Made by a program: the position numbers and the translations under genes. A DNA stretch of 64,000 nt, from the NCBI RefSeq assembly GCF_016102005.1, contig NZ_JACFPL010000002.1, positions 248,001 through 312,000 on the forward strand. Direction: 5' to 3'. Position 1 is the stretch's first letter, and every line of letters starts with the position of its first letter. Under the pieces are notes generated by a model that saw nothing but the letters and a program-made list of their open reading frames with translations, was not told the origin of the DNA and did not search any database. This stretch comes from Bifidobacterium choladohabitans (lineage in GTDB: Bacteria; Actinomycetota; Actinomycetes; Actinomycetales; Bifidobacteriaceae). Of this stretch, positions 28,342-37,229 are shown piece by piece.

Positions 28342-29157
28342 ATGAGCGAAACAACCAAACATCCGTCGGAGCGGATTCTGCCGGAGAAACCGGCCTCGGA
28401 TCGCCCCGTCAAGGACAAGTCCGGGCCGCTGGTAGAGCTGGCCCACGTCGAGAAGCATTTTGGCAGCCTGCACGTCCTCAAGGACATCAACCTGCAGGTC
28501 GACACCGGTGAGGTGCTGGTGGTGGTCGGACCCTCAGGCTCGGGCAAGTCCACCATGTGCCGGACCATCAATCGTCTGGAGTCCATCGACTCGGGTGTCA
28601 TCAGGATCGAGGGGGAGCCCCTGCCCCAGGAGGGACGTGACCTGGCCCGGCTCAGGGCCGAGGTGGGCATGGTCTTCCAGTCCTTCAACCTGTTCGCCAA
28701 CAAGACCATCCTGGAGAACATGACCCTGGCGCCCATCAAGGTGCGCCACATGCCCAAGAAGGATGCCGAGGACCTGGCCATGGACCTCCTGGCCCGGGTG
28801 GGCGTGGAATCCCAGGCCTCCAAGATGCCCTCCCAGCTCTCAGGCGGCCAGCAGCAGCGTGTGGCCATCGCCCGCGCCCTGGCCATGCAGCCCAAGGTCA
28901 TGCTCTTCGACGAGCCCACTTCGGCGCTGGACCCGGAGATGGTCAACGAGGTGCTGGACGTCATGATCCAGCTGGCCCAGGAGGGCATGACCATGATCTG
29001 CGTGACCCACGAGATGGGCTTTGCCCGTCAGGCCGCCGACCATATCGTCTTCATGGCCGATGGGCGCATCCTGGAGAAGGACGACCCCGACGACTTCTTC
29101 GACCATCCCCAGACCCAGCGGGCCGCCGACTTCCTGTCCAAGATTCTGACCCACTGA
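28342..29157 (+). CDS. gluA: Glutamate/polar amino-acid ABC importer, ATPase subunit
   Basis: ATP-binding subunit of a polar-amino-acid uptake system. Walker [11 protein letters not shown]-loop FQSFNLF, signature LSGGQQQR, Walker B VMLFDEP and the switch His (VTHEMGF) are intact. The order ATPase, lipoprotein, two permeases is that of actinobacterial gluABCD. The start is uncertain: ATG 28342 (271 residues) begins a disordered-looking head before the first strand, while the frame is open back to 28273 with other ATGs at 28303 and 28324, none with an ideal ribosome site. Substrate specificity (glutamate) is inferred from operon similarity. Confidence 0.9.
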   Translation: MSETTKHPSERILPEKPASDRPVKDKSGPLVELAHVEKHFGSLHVLKDINLQVDTGEVLVVVGPSGSGKSTMCRTINRLESIDSGVIRIEGEPLPQEGRDLARLRAEVGMVFQSFNLFANKTILENMTLAPIKVRHMPKKDAEDLAMDLLARVGVESQASKMPSQLSGGQQQRVAIARALAMQPKVMLFDEPTSALDPEMVNEVLDVMIQLAQEGMTMICVTHEMGFARQAADHIVFMADGRILEKDDPDDFFDHPQTQRAADFLSKILTH

Positions 29158-29179
29158 AGCAGGAGGGAGGCATATCCGC

Positions 29180-30031
29180 ATGAATGCAAGCATGCATGGC
29201 ATGGGCCGGCCGCTGAAACGGCTGGTCAGGAATCTGACTGCAATCCTGTGCGCCCTGGGTTGCCTGGTCTCCCTGGCGGCCTGCGGTTCTGACAAGGAGG
29301 CAGGCAAGATCCGCGTGGGCATCAAGTTCGACCAGCCCGGCCTGGGCTTCAAAAAGGCCGGGACCTATGTGGGCTTCGACGTGGATGTGGCCACATACAT
29401 CGCAGGAAAGCTGGGCTACAGCGCCGACGACATCGTCTGGAAGGAGGCCCCCTCCAAACAGCGTGAGGCCATGCTCCAGAACGGCGACGTGGACATGATC
29501 CTGGCCTCTTATTCAATAACCGACGAGCGCAAGCGGGCCGTCTCCTTCGCCGGACCCTACATTGTGGCCGGCCAGGACCTCCTGGTGCGCAAGGAGGACC
29601 ATCATATCCGCGGCCCCGAGGACCTCAACGGCAAGAGGCTGTGCTCGGTGACCGGATCCACCTCGGCCGTCACCGTCAAGAAACGGTTCGCCAAGGAGGT
29701 CCAGCTGATGGAGCAGCCGGGCTATGCCGAATGCGCCACCGCCCTCTTCTCCGGCATCGTCGATGCAGTCACCACTGACGACATCATCCTGGCCGGGCTG
29801 GCCTCCGCCTCCCGTGGAAGGCTGCGGCTGGTCGGTAAGCCTTTCACCCAGGAGTACTACGGCGTGGGCATCAAGAAGGGCAATACCGAGCTGGCCCACA
29901 AGATCAACGCTGCTCTGGCTGAGATGGAAGCCAACGGCTCCTGGCAGCGGGCGTTGGAGAACAACACCCGGGGCACCCACTACAAACCCGATCCGCGCTA
30001 CAACCCGCCCAAGCCCAAGGAAGGGGAGTGA
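29180..30031 (+). CDS. gluB: Glutamate-type ABC importer substrate-binding lipoprotein
   Basis: Extracellular binding protein tethered by lipid. The 283-residue precursor has a basic N-terminus, a hydrophobic stretch, and a lipobox SLAAC with the lipidated Cys at residue 35. The mature part is a family-3 solute-binding fold: RVGIKFDQPGLG, YVGFDVDVATYIA, and the ADxxxxxYSITDERKRAVSFAGPY type region, ending with an NGSWQRALE helix. AGGAGGGAGG precedes the ATG. It lies 22 bp after gluA and 1 bp before gluC, inside the operon. The ligand is probably glutamate or another acidic/amide amino acid. Confidence 0.92.
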   Translation: MNASMHGMGRPLKRLVRNLTAILCALGCLVSLAACGSDKEAGKIRVGIKFDQPGLGFKKAGTYVGFDVDVATYIAGKLGYSADDIVWKEAPSKQREAMLQNGDVDMILASYSITDERKRAVSFAGPYIVAGQDLLVRKEDHHIRGPEDLNGKRLCSVTGSTSAVTVKKRFAKEVQLMEQPGYAECATALFSGIVDAVTTDDIILAGLASASRGRLRLVGKPFTQEYYGVGIKKGNTELAHKINAALAEMEANGSWQRALENNTRGTHYKPDPRYNPPKPKEGE

Positions 30032-30032
30032 G

Positions 30033-30710
30033 ATGTCAACCATCATCGAACTGTTTTCCGACTACGACATCCCGGCGGCCTTCTGGGTCAATATCCAGCT
30101 GACACTCTGGTCGGCCCTCTTCTCGCTGATCCTGGGCATCATCCTGGTGATCATGCGCATCTCGCCCATCTCCTCCCTGCGGGCCGTCGGCCGGGGGTAT
30201 GTGGAGTTCTTCCAGAACATGCCTTTGACCATCATCATGGTCTTCATGGTCTTGGGGGCCTTCGCCCAGCTCAAGATCAGCTTCTCGCCGGAATTCTCCG
30301 TCAACTTCTTCTGGCTGGCGGTGACGGGCCTGTCCCTGTATACGGCGGCCTTCGTCTGCGAGTCCCTGCGCTCTGGCATCAACACGGTGCCTCTGGGCCA
30401 GGCCGAGGCGGCCCGTGCCCTGGGGTTGAGCTTCTTCCAGTCGGCCTCGCAGATCATTCTGCCCCAGGCCTTCCGTGGGTCGGTGGCGCCCCTGGGCAAC
30501 ACCTTCATCGCCCTGCTGAAGAACTCCACCGTGGCTGCAGCGGCCTCCGTGGCCTCGGAGAGCTCCTCCCTGATGAGCGAGATGATCGAGTTCCACGCCA
30601 ACGCCATCGTGGCCATCTTCCTGATCTTCGCTCTGGGATACGTGATCCTGGTGCTGCCCATCGGGGCGCTGACCACGTACCTGTCCAACAAGCTGGCAGT
30701 GAGGAGGTGA
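30033..30710 (+). CDS. gluC: Glutamate-type ABC importer permease 1
   Basis: One of two membrane subunits of the importer; 225 residues with about five transmembrane helices. The EAA loop is seen as GQAEAARALGLSFFQSASQIILPQAFRG, the contact site for the ATPase. The N-terminal FWVNIQLTLWSALFSLILG block is typical of HisM/GlnP-type permeases. The start ATG at 30033 follows AAGGGGAGTGAG, which also contains the gluB stop. The next permease gene begins 6 bp after its stop. Confidence 0.92.
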   Translation: MSTIIELFSDYDIPAAFWVNIQLTLWSALFSLILGIILVIMRISPISSLRAVGRGYVEFFQNMPLTIIMVFMVLGAFAQLKISFSPEFSVNFFWLAVTGLSLYTAAFVCESLRSGINTVPLGQAEAARALGLSFFQSASQIILPQAFRGSVAPLGNTFIALLKNSTVAAAASVASESSSLMSEMIEFHANAIVAIFLIFALGYVILVLPIGALTTYLSNKLAVRR

Positions 30711-30716
30711 GCGGCC

Positions 30717-31907
30717 ATGGCACAGGACAATGAGAGCTCGCTGCTCTTCGATCAGCCCGGTCCCAAGGGCCGGCGCACCATACGAATCGTCAACTGGATA
30801 GCCGCTGTCGTCTTCGCCATAGTGGTCATCCTGGTGCTGATGCGACTGCACAACCCCCCGGACGGTGAGAACCAGCTGAGCTGGGAGCTCTGGCGCCCGG
30901 CCCTGGACTATGAAGCCTGGTCGGACTTCTACCTGCCCGGGCTCTGGCTGACCATCAAGGCATCTGTGGTTGCTGTGATCGGCTCGGTCGTCTTTGGGTT
31001 CATCTTCGGCATAGGCCGTCTGTTGCCCAACGGGCTGGTCAGGGCGGTCTCAGGCGTCATCGTGGAGTTCTGCCGGGCCGTCCCGGTGCTGATGATGATG
31101 ATCTTCTTCTGGCGCTGGTTCGCCTTTGCCGGAGTCAGTCAGGCCTCCTACTGGGCCGTCGTGCTGGGCCTGATCCTCTACAACGGCTCCGTGGTGGCCG
31201 AGCTGATACGTTCGGGCGTGGGCAACCTGCCCAACGGCCAGCGCGAGGCCTCCCTGGCCCTGGGACTGACCAGGACCCAATCGCTGATGCAGATCGAGGT
31301 TCCCCAGGCCGTCTATGCCATGTTGCCGGCGGCCGTGACCCAGCTGGTCGTGGTCCTCAAGGACACGGCTCTGGGCTCCATCATCATGTACACGGATCTG
31401 CTGCAGGAGTCCCGTCGTCTGGGCTCCATGTACTTCAACATCCTGCAGACCCTGGTGGTGGCCTCGGTGGTCTACTTCTTCGTCTGCTTCCTGCTGTCCC
31501 ACTTCGCCCGCTGGCTGCCCAAGAAGATGCAGGAGCGCACCGCCGCCCCCGCCGACTTCGTGGAGCCGGCCGCACCCGTGGCCATCATGGATCCCTCCAA
31601 TGTCAACCAGATAGCCGTGGCCAAGGAGGTGGACGAGGACCGGTACGGCGGCGCGCCATTGCAGTACCACGCCCACCACCGTGGATCCAACGCCTCCATC
31701 CAGCACTGGAGGAAGACCCGTTACATCCAGGGCTATGACCGGACCCAGCCCGACACGCTGGTCGATCCACACAAGGCGAGCCTGGAGATTCCGGACTTCC
31801 TCAAGCCCGGCCGTGGCAGCCGCTCCGGTGGCGATCAGAAGGCCGAGGGCAAGACCAGGAAGGATAAGAAAGGCGGCAGCGACAAAGACGGCAAGAACAG
31901 GAGCTGA
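30717..31907 (+). CDS. gluD: Glutamate-type ABC importer permease 2 with long C-terminal tail
   Basis: Second permease, 396 residues. The membrane part (about 25-270) has the family-specific GLWLTIKAS start and an EAA loop (GQREASLALGLTRTQSLMQIEVPQAV). After the last helix comes an unusually long cytoplasmic tail of about 125 residues, hydrophilic, rich in Lys, Asp, Gly and His, ending in a run of Lys/Asp/Gly/Ser. Typical GlnP/HisQ permeases stop soon after the last helix. GGAGGTGAG precedes the ATG. It is the last gene of gluABCD; a hairpin lies 70 bp downstream. The tail may bind a regulator or be disordered filler. Confidence 0.9.
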   Translation: MAQDNESSLLFDQPGPKGRRTIRIVNWIAAVVFAIVVILVLMRLHNPPDGENQLSWELWRPALDYEAWSDFYLPGLWLTIKASVVAVIGSVVFGFIFGIGRLLPNGLVRAVSGVIVEFCRAVPVLMMMIFFWRWFAFAGVSQASYWAVVLGLILYNGSVVAELIRSGVGNLPNGQREASLALGLTRTQSLMQIEVPQAVYAMLPAAVTQLVVVLKDTALGSIIMYTDLLQESRRLGSMYFNILQTLVVASVVYFFVCFLLSHFARWLPKKMQERTAAPADFVEPAAPVAIMDPSNVNQIAVAKEVDEDRYGGAPLQYHAHHRGSNASIQHWRKTRYIQGYDRTQPDTLVDPHKASLEIPDFLKPGRGSRSGGDQKAEGKTRKDKKGGSDKDGKNRS

Positions 31908-31978
31908 CAAAGATCTCCCGGCTGCTTTGTTGCCCGGCCGCTTGTCCGTTTTATGGACTTAGGCGTTAGGTGACGAAG

Positions 31979-32020
31979 CCAGTCTCCGGCCGGACTTGTG
32001 TGCCTGGCCGGATAGACTGG
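31979..32020 (+). other. Hairpin immediately before the DUF3516 helicase start
   Basis: An inverted repeat pairs CCAGTCT (31979-31985) with AGACTGG (32014-32020) and CCGGCC (31986-31991) with GGCCGG (32006-32011), with a 2-nt bulge on the right arm. It ends 5 nt before the helicase ATG and has no T-run. It could be the gluABCD terminator, a leader structure that masks the start, or both. Confidence 0.55.
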
Positions 32021-32025
32021 TGGAC

Positions 32026-34629
32026 ATGGTCCAAGAACATGCTGATTCCTCAACCGCCTCAACCGACCGGCCAGTCTCCCTGGGCGACCTGGTCCCCGAG
32101 GCGGGAGGCCCCCGCAACCTGACCGAGGATCAGATCTACGACCGTTTCTTCTCCTGGGTGGCTTCCCGGGGCATCACCCCCTGGCCGCACCAGGAGGAGG
32201 CTGTCCTCTCCCTGGTTTCAGGCGACCATGTGATCCTGTCGACCCCGACCGGCTCGGGCAAGTCCATGGTGGCCCTGGCCATGCACTTCATTGCCCTGTG
32301 CACCGGACGGCGCTCCTACTACACAGCCCCAATCAAGGCACTGGTCTCTGAGAAGTTCTTCGACCTGGTCTCGGTCCTGGGCCGCGACCGGGTGGGCATG
32401 ATCACCGGCGACACCCACATCAACACGGATGCCCCGGTCATCTGTTGCACGGCCGAGATCCTGGCCAACCAGGCGCTCAGGGAGGGCAGGCATGCCGACA
32501 TCGGCTGCGTGGCCATGGATGAGTTCCACTATTACGGGGATCCGGACCGAGGCTGGGCCTGGCAGGTGCCTCTGCTGACCCTGCCCGATGTGCAGTTCCT
32601 GCTTATGTCGGCCACCCTGGGCGACGTGGATCAGATCGCCGTGGACCTGGAGCGCAAAACCGGGGTGGGTGTGGACATCGTCGCCGACGCCCCACGACCG
32701 GTGCCTCTGGACTACCGCTATGTGGACACCCCCTTGCCCAACACCGTGGAGTCCTTGCTGGCCGATGGTGATTCGCCGGTCTACATCGTCCACTTCTCAC
32801 AGGATGCCGCCCTGGAGACGGCCCAGGCCCTGTCCAGTACTGGGGTCTCCGACCGGGGCCAGCGCGACCGGATCAAGGAGGCCATGGCCGGCACCCGCTT
32901 CACCACGGCCTTCGGCAGGATTCTGCAGCGGTTGCTGCGCACCGGGGTCGGGGTCCACCATGCGGGCATGCTGCCCAGGTACCGGCGCCTGGTGGAGCAG
33001 CTGGCCCAGGATGGCCTTCTGCCGGTCATCTGTGGCACGGATACCCTGGGGGTCGGCATCAATGTGCCCATCCACACGGTCCTGCTGACCGGGCTGACCA
33101 AGTTCGACGGCTACAGGATGCGCCGCCTGCGGGCCCGGGAATTCCACCAGATCGCAGGCAGGGCCGGACGCATGGGTTTCGATACCAGCGGGCTGGTCGT
33201 GGCCGAGGCCCCCGAATACGAGATAGAGAACGCCAGGGCCGTGGCCAAGGCCGGCAACGACCCCAAGAAGCTCAAGCGGATCAAACGCAAGAAGCCCCAG
33301 GAGGGGTTCGTCACCTGGGGCAAGGGGACCTTCGACAAGCTGATCGAGGCCCGTCCCGAGACCCTGACGCCGCACCTGAAGATCTCCCACGCCATGGTGC
33401 TCAACGAGGTCGACCAGGGCGGGGATGCCAGGAGACGGGTCGAGGACCTGATCGAGGACTCCCGTCAGACACCTCAGCAGAAGGAGCATCTGCAGGACCG
33501 GGCCGACGAGATCTTCCAGACCCTGACCGACACCGGGGTCATCGAGACCGAACGGAATCCCGACGGCGGCCTGGACTACTTCACGACCGTGGACCTGCCC
33601 GAGGATTTCGCCCTGGACCAGCCCCTCTCGCCCTTCCTGCTGGCCGCCCTGGAGCTGCTGGATCCCGAGGACCCTGACTACGACATGAATCTGCTCTCCA
33701 TGGTCGAGGCCACCCTGGAGGATCCCCGGCAGATTCTCAAGGCCCAGCAGCGGCAGGCCCGTGACGCGGCCATCCAGCAGATGAAGGAGGATGGCCTGGA
33801 GTACGAGGAACGGATGGAGCGTCTGCAGGAGGTGACCTGGCCCAAGCCCCTGGAGGAGCTGCTGGGGGAGGCCTTCGACCGCTACCGTCGGGATGTTCCC
33901 TGGGCCAACGACTATGAGATCCACCCCAAGTCCGTTCTGCGGGACATGATCGAGACGGCCTCGGACTTCAACGGCTACATCGCCCGCTACGGAATATCCC
34001 GGTCGGAGGGGACCCTGCTGCGCTATCTGTCCGATGCCTATCGGGCGCTCAGCAGGACGGTTCCCGAAGAGTTCATGGATGAGCGGCTGGAGGACATCCT
34101 GGCCTGGCTGGGACTTATTGTGCGCTCGGTGGATTCCAGCCTGGTGGATGAGTGGGAGGCCGCGGGCAGGGCTGAAAATGGCGAAGCCGCAAGCGGCCTG
34201 GATGCCGCTCCGCCCAAGGTGGAAAACCAGGTGGTGGCGGACCGGCGTGGGTTGACCCTGCTGGTGCGCAATGCCATGTTCCAGCGGGTGGAGCTGGTTG
34301 CCGCCGACCGGCCGGAGGCCCTGGCCGAGCTGGATGCGGACTGGGGCTATGGCCTGCGGGCCTGGAGCGACGCGCTGGACGACCTCTACGAGGCTCATGA
34401 GCAGATTCTGACCGATGCCCAGGCCAGGTCCTCGGACTTCTTCAGCCTGGATGACCGTGACGAGTACCAGGGGCACACCTGGCGGGTCCAACAGATCTTC
34501 GACGACGTCGAGGGGGAGCGCGACTGGGGCATCGCAGGCATCGTGGATCTGGATGCCACCCAGGAGAGCGGCCAGGTGGTCTTCAAGGAATACCGGGTGG
34601 GTCCCATCGAGGAACTGATGGAACTCTAG
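32026..34629 (+). CDS. Ski2-like DEAD/DEAH helicase with DUF3516 C-terminal domain
   Basis: An 867-residue RNA/DNA helicase of an actinobacterial type. The helicase core (about 55-460) has Walker A TPTGSGKS, a DEFH box (AMDEFHYYG), SAT (LLMSATLGD), and motif VI (QIAGRAGRMGF). The C-terminal half matches the DUF3516 region by its acidic, helix-rich pattern and placement. Its cellular role is unknown; Ski2 relatives act in RNA turnover, which is only suggestive here. ATG 32026 has no convincing ribosome site and follows a hairpin, so translation may be leaderless or structurally regulated; an in-frame TTG at 31996 is an alternative. It is convergent with the glnQ-type gene, 10 bp apart. Confidence 0.88.
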   Translation: MVQEHADSSTASTDRPVSLGDLVPEAGGPRNLTEDQIYDRFFSWVASRGITPWPHQEEAVLSLVSGDHVILSTPTGSGKSMVALAMHFIALCTGRRSYYTAPIKALVSEKFFDLVSVLGRDRVGMITGDTHINTDAPVICCTAEILANQALREGRHADIGCVAMDEFHYYGDPDRGWAWQVPLLTLPDVQFLLMSATLGDVDQIAVDLERKTGVGVDIVADAPRPVPLDYRYVDTPLPNTVESLLADGDSPVYIVHFSQDAALETAQALSSTGVSDRGQRDRIKEAMAGTRFTTAFGRILQRLLRTGVGVHHAGMLPRYRRLVEQLAQDGLLPVICGTDTLGVGINVPIHTVLLTGLTKFDGYRMRRLRAREFHQIAGRAGRMGFDTSGLVVAEAPEYEIENARAVAKAGNDPKKLKRIKRKKPQEGFVTWGKGTFDKLIEARPETLTPHLKISHAMVLNEVDQGGDARRRVEDLIEDSRQTPQQKEHLQDRADEIFQTLTDTGVIETERNPDGGLDYFTTVDLPEDFALDQPLSPFLLAALELLDPEDPDYDMNLLSMVEATLEDPRQILKAQQRQARDAAIQQMKEDGLEYEERMERLQEVTWPKPLEELLGEAFDRYRRDVPWANDYEIHPKSVLRDMIETASDFNGYIARYGISRSEGTLLRYLSDAYRALSRTVPEEFMDERLEDILAWLGLIVRSVDSSLVDEWEAAGRAENGEAASGLDAAPPKVENQVVADRRGLTLLVRNAMFQRVELVAADRPEALAELDADWGYGLRAWSDALDDLYEAHEQILTDAQARSSDFFSLDDRDEYQGHTWRVQQIFDDVEGERDWGIAGIVDLDATQESGQVVFKEYRVGPIEELMEL

Positions 34630-34639
34630 CCCCGAGGCG

Positions 34640-35455
34640 TTACAGGACCTTGGAGAGGAAGGACTGCAGCCGAGGGCTCTGCGGGTGGCCGAAGATCTGT
34701 TCGGGCGTGCCCTCCTCCTCGATGATCCCGGCATCGGTGAAGATCACCCTGGAGGAGACCTCCCGGGCGAAGGCCATCTCGTGGGTGACCAGAATCATGG
34801 TCATGCCACCCTCAGCCAGGGAGCGTATGACTTCAAGCACGTCGCCCACCATCTCCGGATCCAGGGCCGAGGTGGCCTCGTCGAAGAGCATGATGTCCGG
34901 GTGCATGGCCAGGGCGCGGGCGATGGCCACACGCTGCTGCTGCCCGCCTGACAGATCCGTGGGCCGCGCGTCCGCCTTCTCCTGAAGCCCTACGGTCTCC
35001 AGCAGGTCCAGGGCCTGCTGCCGGGCATCCTCCTTGGGCGTCTTGTGTAGCATATGAGGGGCCAGCATGATGTTGTCGGCCACACTCATGTTGGGGAAGA
35101 GGTTGAAGTGCTGGAAGACCATGCCCACGTGCTCGCGCAGCTTGTCGATGTTGGTCTTTGGATCGGAAATGTCGATCCCGTAGACGCTGATGGTGCCCGA
35201 GGTCGGCATCTCCAGGGCGTTGATGCAGCGCAGCAGGGTGGACTTGCCCGCGCCGGAGGGGCCGATGATGGAGATGACCTCGCCCGGCTTGACCTCCATG
35301 TCGATCCCCTTGAGGACCTCGGTGTCGCCGTAGCGCTTGTGGAGGTCGCGGATGGATACGGCCATCTGGGACTCTCCCTGGTTGCGGCGACTTTGGTTCT
35401 GGCGGATGCGACGGGTCAGTCGTCTGGTGTCCATGTCCGGGTCCTCGAAGTTCAT
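34640..35455 (-). CDS. glnQ: Polar amino-acid ABC importer, ATPase subunit (GlnQ type)
   Basis: ATPase for the fused binding-protein/permease encoded just upstream. The 271-residue protein has Walker [11 protein letters not shown]-loop [10 protein letters not shown], signature LSGGQQQR, Walker B IMLFDEA and switch His VTHEMAF. The Walker B aspartate is followed by Glu-Ala rather than the more usual Glu-Pro. ATG 35455 overlaps the upstream stop as ATGA and has a strong AGGAGG 8 nt before it. A second ATG at 35365, just before the conserved [13 protein letters not shown], also has a GGGAG site, so a shorter product is possible. Confidence 0.92.
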   Translation of the reverse strand: MNFEDPDMDTRRLTRRIRQNQSRRNQGESQMAVSIRDLHKRYGDTEVLKGIDMEVKPGEVISIIGPSGAGKSTLLRCINALEMPTSGTISVYGIDISDPKTNIDKLREHVGMVFQHFNLFPNMSVADNIMLAPHMLHKTPKEDARQQALDLLETVGLQEKADARPTDLSGGQQQRVAIARALAMHPDIMLFDEATSALDPEMVGDVLEVIRSLAEGGMTMILVTHEMAFAREVSSRVIFTDAGIIEEEGTPEQIFGHPQSPRLQSFLSKVL

Positions 35456-36960
35456 CGATGCAGCCTCCTATCGAGCATATTGGCCATCCAGGTCAGGGCG
35501 CTGATGGCGACGAAGTAGATGACGCCCACCATGAACAGGGTTTCGGTCACGCGGAAGTTGGCCGCGTAGATCTGCTGTGCCTGGTAGAGCAGTTCGCCGA
35601 AGCCGATGGCCAGCAGCAGGGAGGAATCCTTGAGCATGATGACCAGCTGGTTGATGATGGAGGGCGTGGCGAACCTTACGGCCTGGGGCAGGATGACCCG
35701 GCGCAGGGCCATGCGTCGGGTCAGTCCCAGGCTGCGGGCCCCCTCCATCTGCCCGACGTCCACCGAGTCGATGGCCCCGCGCACGATCTCCACCAGGTAG
35801 GCTCCGGAGTTAAGGGACAGTGTCAGCGCGCCGGCCAGCCAGATGCTGATGCGGTGGCCGATCAGCTGGGGGACACCCAGGTAGAAGAAGAAGGCCCAGA
35901 CCAGGACTGGTGTGCCCCTGAAGACCGCCACGTAGATGCGGGCAATCCAGGACAGGATCCGGTTGGGGCTGATTCGCCACAGTCCCAGGATGATGCCGAT
36001 GGCCAAGGCGATGACAAATGATATGGCTGTGATGGCCAAGGTGTTGCGCAGGCCCAGCATCAGGGAGGGGAAGGCCTGGCGGACCAGCTCGAAGAATCCT
36101 GGCCGGGAGGCGGGGGCACCCTTGCTGGAGTGGCCCACATAGGAATCGACCAGCTTCTTATAACTGCCATCGGCCTTCATCTTGGCCAGGCCCTCGTTGA
36201 AGGCGGCCACGAACTCCTTGTTCTCGCCCTTGCGGACGGCCGCCCCGTAGGAGGCGCCAGGCTCCTTCTTGGTCACGGTCTTCAGTCCGTTGCCCTGGGC
36301 GATGCCGTAAGCCAGGACCGGGTAGTCGTCGATGACCGCCTGGGCATTGCCGGACTTGACCATCTCATACATGGTGGAGGACTGGTCCACCGCCTTGACC
36401 GTGAAGCCGTATTGGGCCGCACGCTGCTTGGCGAAAGCCTCGCCCTCGCTGCCCGTCTTGACGGCCACTACCGTGCCTTGCAGATCCTTGTAGCTGTGGA
36501 TCTGGTCGTTGTCCTTGGCGATGGCCATCTGCACGCCGGAGTCGAAATAGGGGTCGGTGAAGTCGTAGACCTGCTTGCGCTGGTCGGTGATGGTCATGCC
36601 GGCTATGACCACATCGGCCTGCTGTGAGTTCAAGGCCTGGAGGGCGGCGTTGAAGCCCAAGGACTGGATCTGCACCGAGAACCCCTCGATGTCGGCGATC
36701 TTGCGGATCAGATCCATATCGATACCGACCAGCTTGCCGGAAGAATCCCTGAATTCGAAGGGGGCAAAGGTGGTGTCGGTGGCGACACGAAAGGTGCGTC
36801 CATGGACCGCTTGAGCGGCGGGGGAGTCCTCGGCCGCCTGCGCCGGCGTGGCCAGGGGGGCGACGATCAGGGCTGAGAGCCCCAGGACCAGGGCGAGCAG
36901 GCCAATGGCCCACCTGCCTGGACCCGATGTCCATCCCTGGCGAACATGCTTGGCGATCAC
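35452..36960 (-). CDS. glnP: Fused substrate-binding protein and permease of an amino-acid ABC importer
   Basis: One 502-residue chain joins an extracellular binding domain to a membrane permease, as in the GlnP of lactic acid bacteria. A signal-anchor/leader (about 15-43, ending AQA) is followed by a family-3 binding domain (about 55-285: [30 protein letters not shown]) and then about five membrane helices (about 310-495) with an EAA loop ([26 protein letters not shown]). AAGGAG lies 8 nt before the ATG. It is coupled to the ATPase gene by an ATGA overlap. Glutamine or a similar amino acid is likely the substrate, but this is not shown by the sequence. Confidence 0.92.
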   Translation of the reverse strand: MIAKHVRQGWTSGPGRWAIGLLALVLGLSALIVAPLATPAQAAEDSPAAQAVHGRTFRVATDTTFAPFEFRDSSGKLVGIDMDLIRKIADIEGFSVQIQSLGFNAALQALNSQQADVVIAGMTITDQRKQVYDFTDPYFDSGVQMAIAKDNDQIHSYKDLQGTVVAVKTGSEGEAFAKQRAAQYGFTVKAVDQSSTMYEMVKSGNAQAVIDDYPVLAYGIAQGNGLKTVTKKEPGASYGAAVRKGENKEFVAAFNEGLAKMKADGSYKKLVDSYVGHSSKGAPASRPGFFELVRQAFPSLMLGLRNTLAITAISFVIALAIGIILGLWRISPNRILSWIARIYVAVFRGTPVLVWAFFFYLGVPQLIGHRISIWLAGALTLSLNSGAYLVEIVRGAIDSVDVGQMEGARSLGLTRRMALRRVILPQAVRFATPSIINQLVIMLKDSSLLLAIGFGELLYQAQQIYAANFRVTETLFMVGVIYFVAISALTWMANMLDRRLHR

Positions 36961-37039
36961 TGGCGATTCTCCTTATTGTTCCGACTGTGCCGGTCCCGGT
37001 TTTTTTAGGCGGCAGGCCTTGCTGCCGTCCATGGGCCTA

Positions 37040-37055
37040 CCTGAAGATATTCAGG
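37040..37055. promoter_or_regulatory. Palindrome upstream of the fused importer gene
   Basis: CCTGAA-GATA-TTCAGG is a perfect 6-bp inverted repeat 80 bp upstream of the importer start (minus strand). On that strand its centre overlaps TATCTT, a possible -10 hexamer. It may be an operator for the importer or for rarA on the other side. Confidence 0.4.
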
Positions 37056-37229
37056 CTGATGACCAGTAAACTGTACACAAACCGTGTTTCCGGGACCCAA
37101 CTACGCGCTGGGCGATACGGCCATATGGGTTTCCAGTCTAGCGCGTTCGTCCTGCTGTTTGTGGCAGGCACAGGCCTATGCTGGTGAGGGCAGGGAGCCA
37201 CAGGGGCCCCGAGGAATGAGGTAGTGCAT

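Noticed and set aside
36961-37229. tRNA or riboswitch upstream of the importer and rarA
   Set aside because: No cloverleaf, T-loop or known riboswitch core; only a short palindrome and a GC hairpin.
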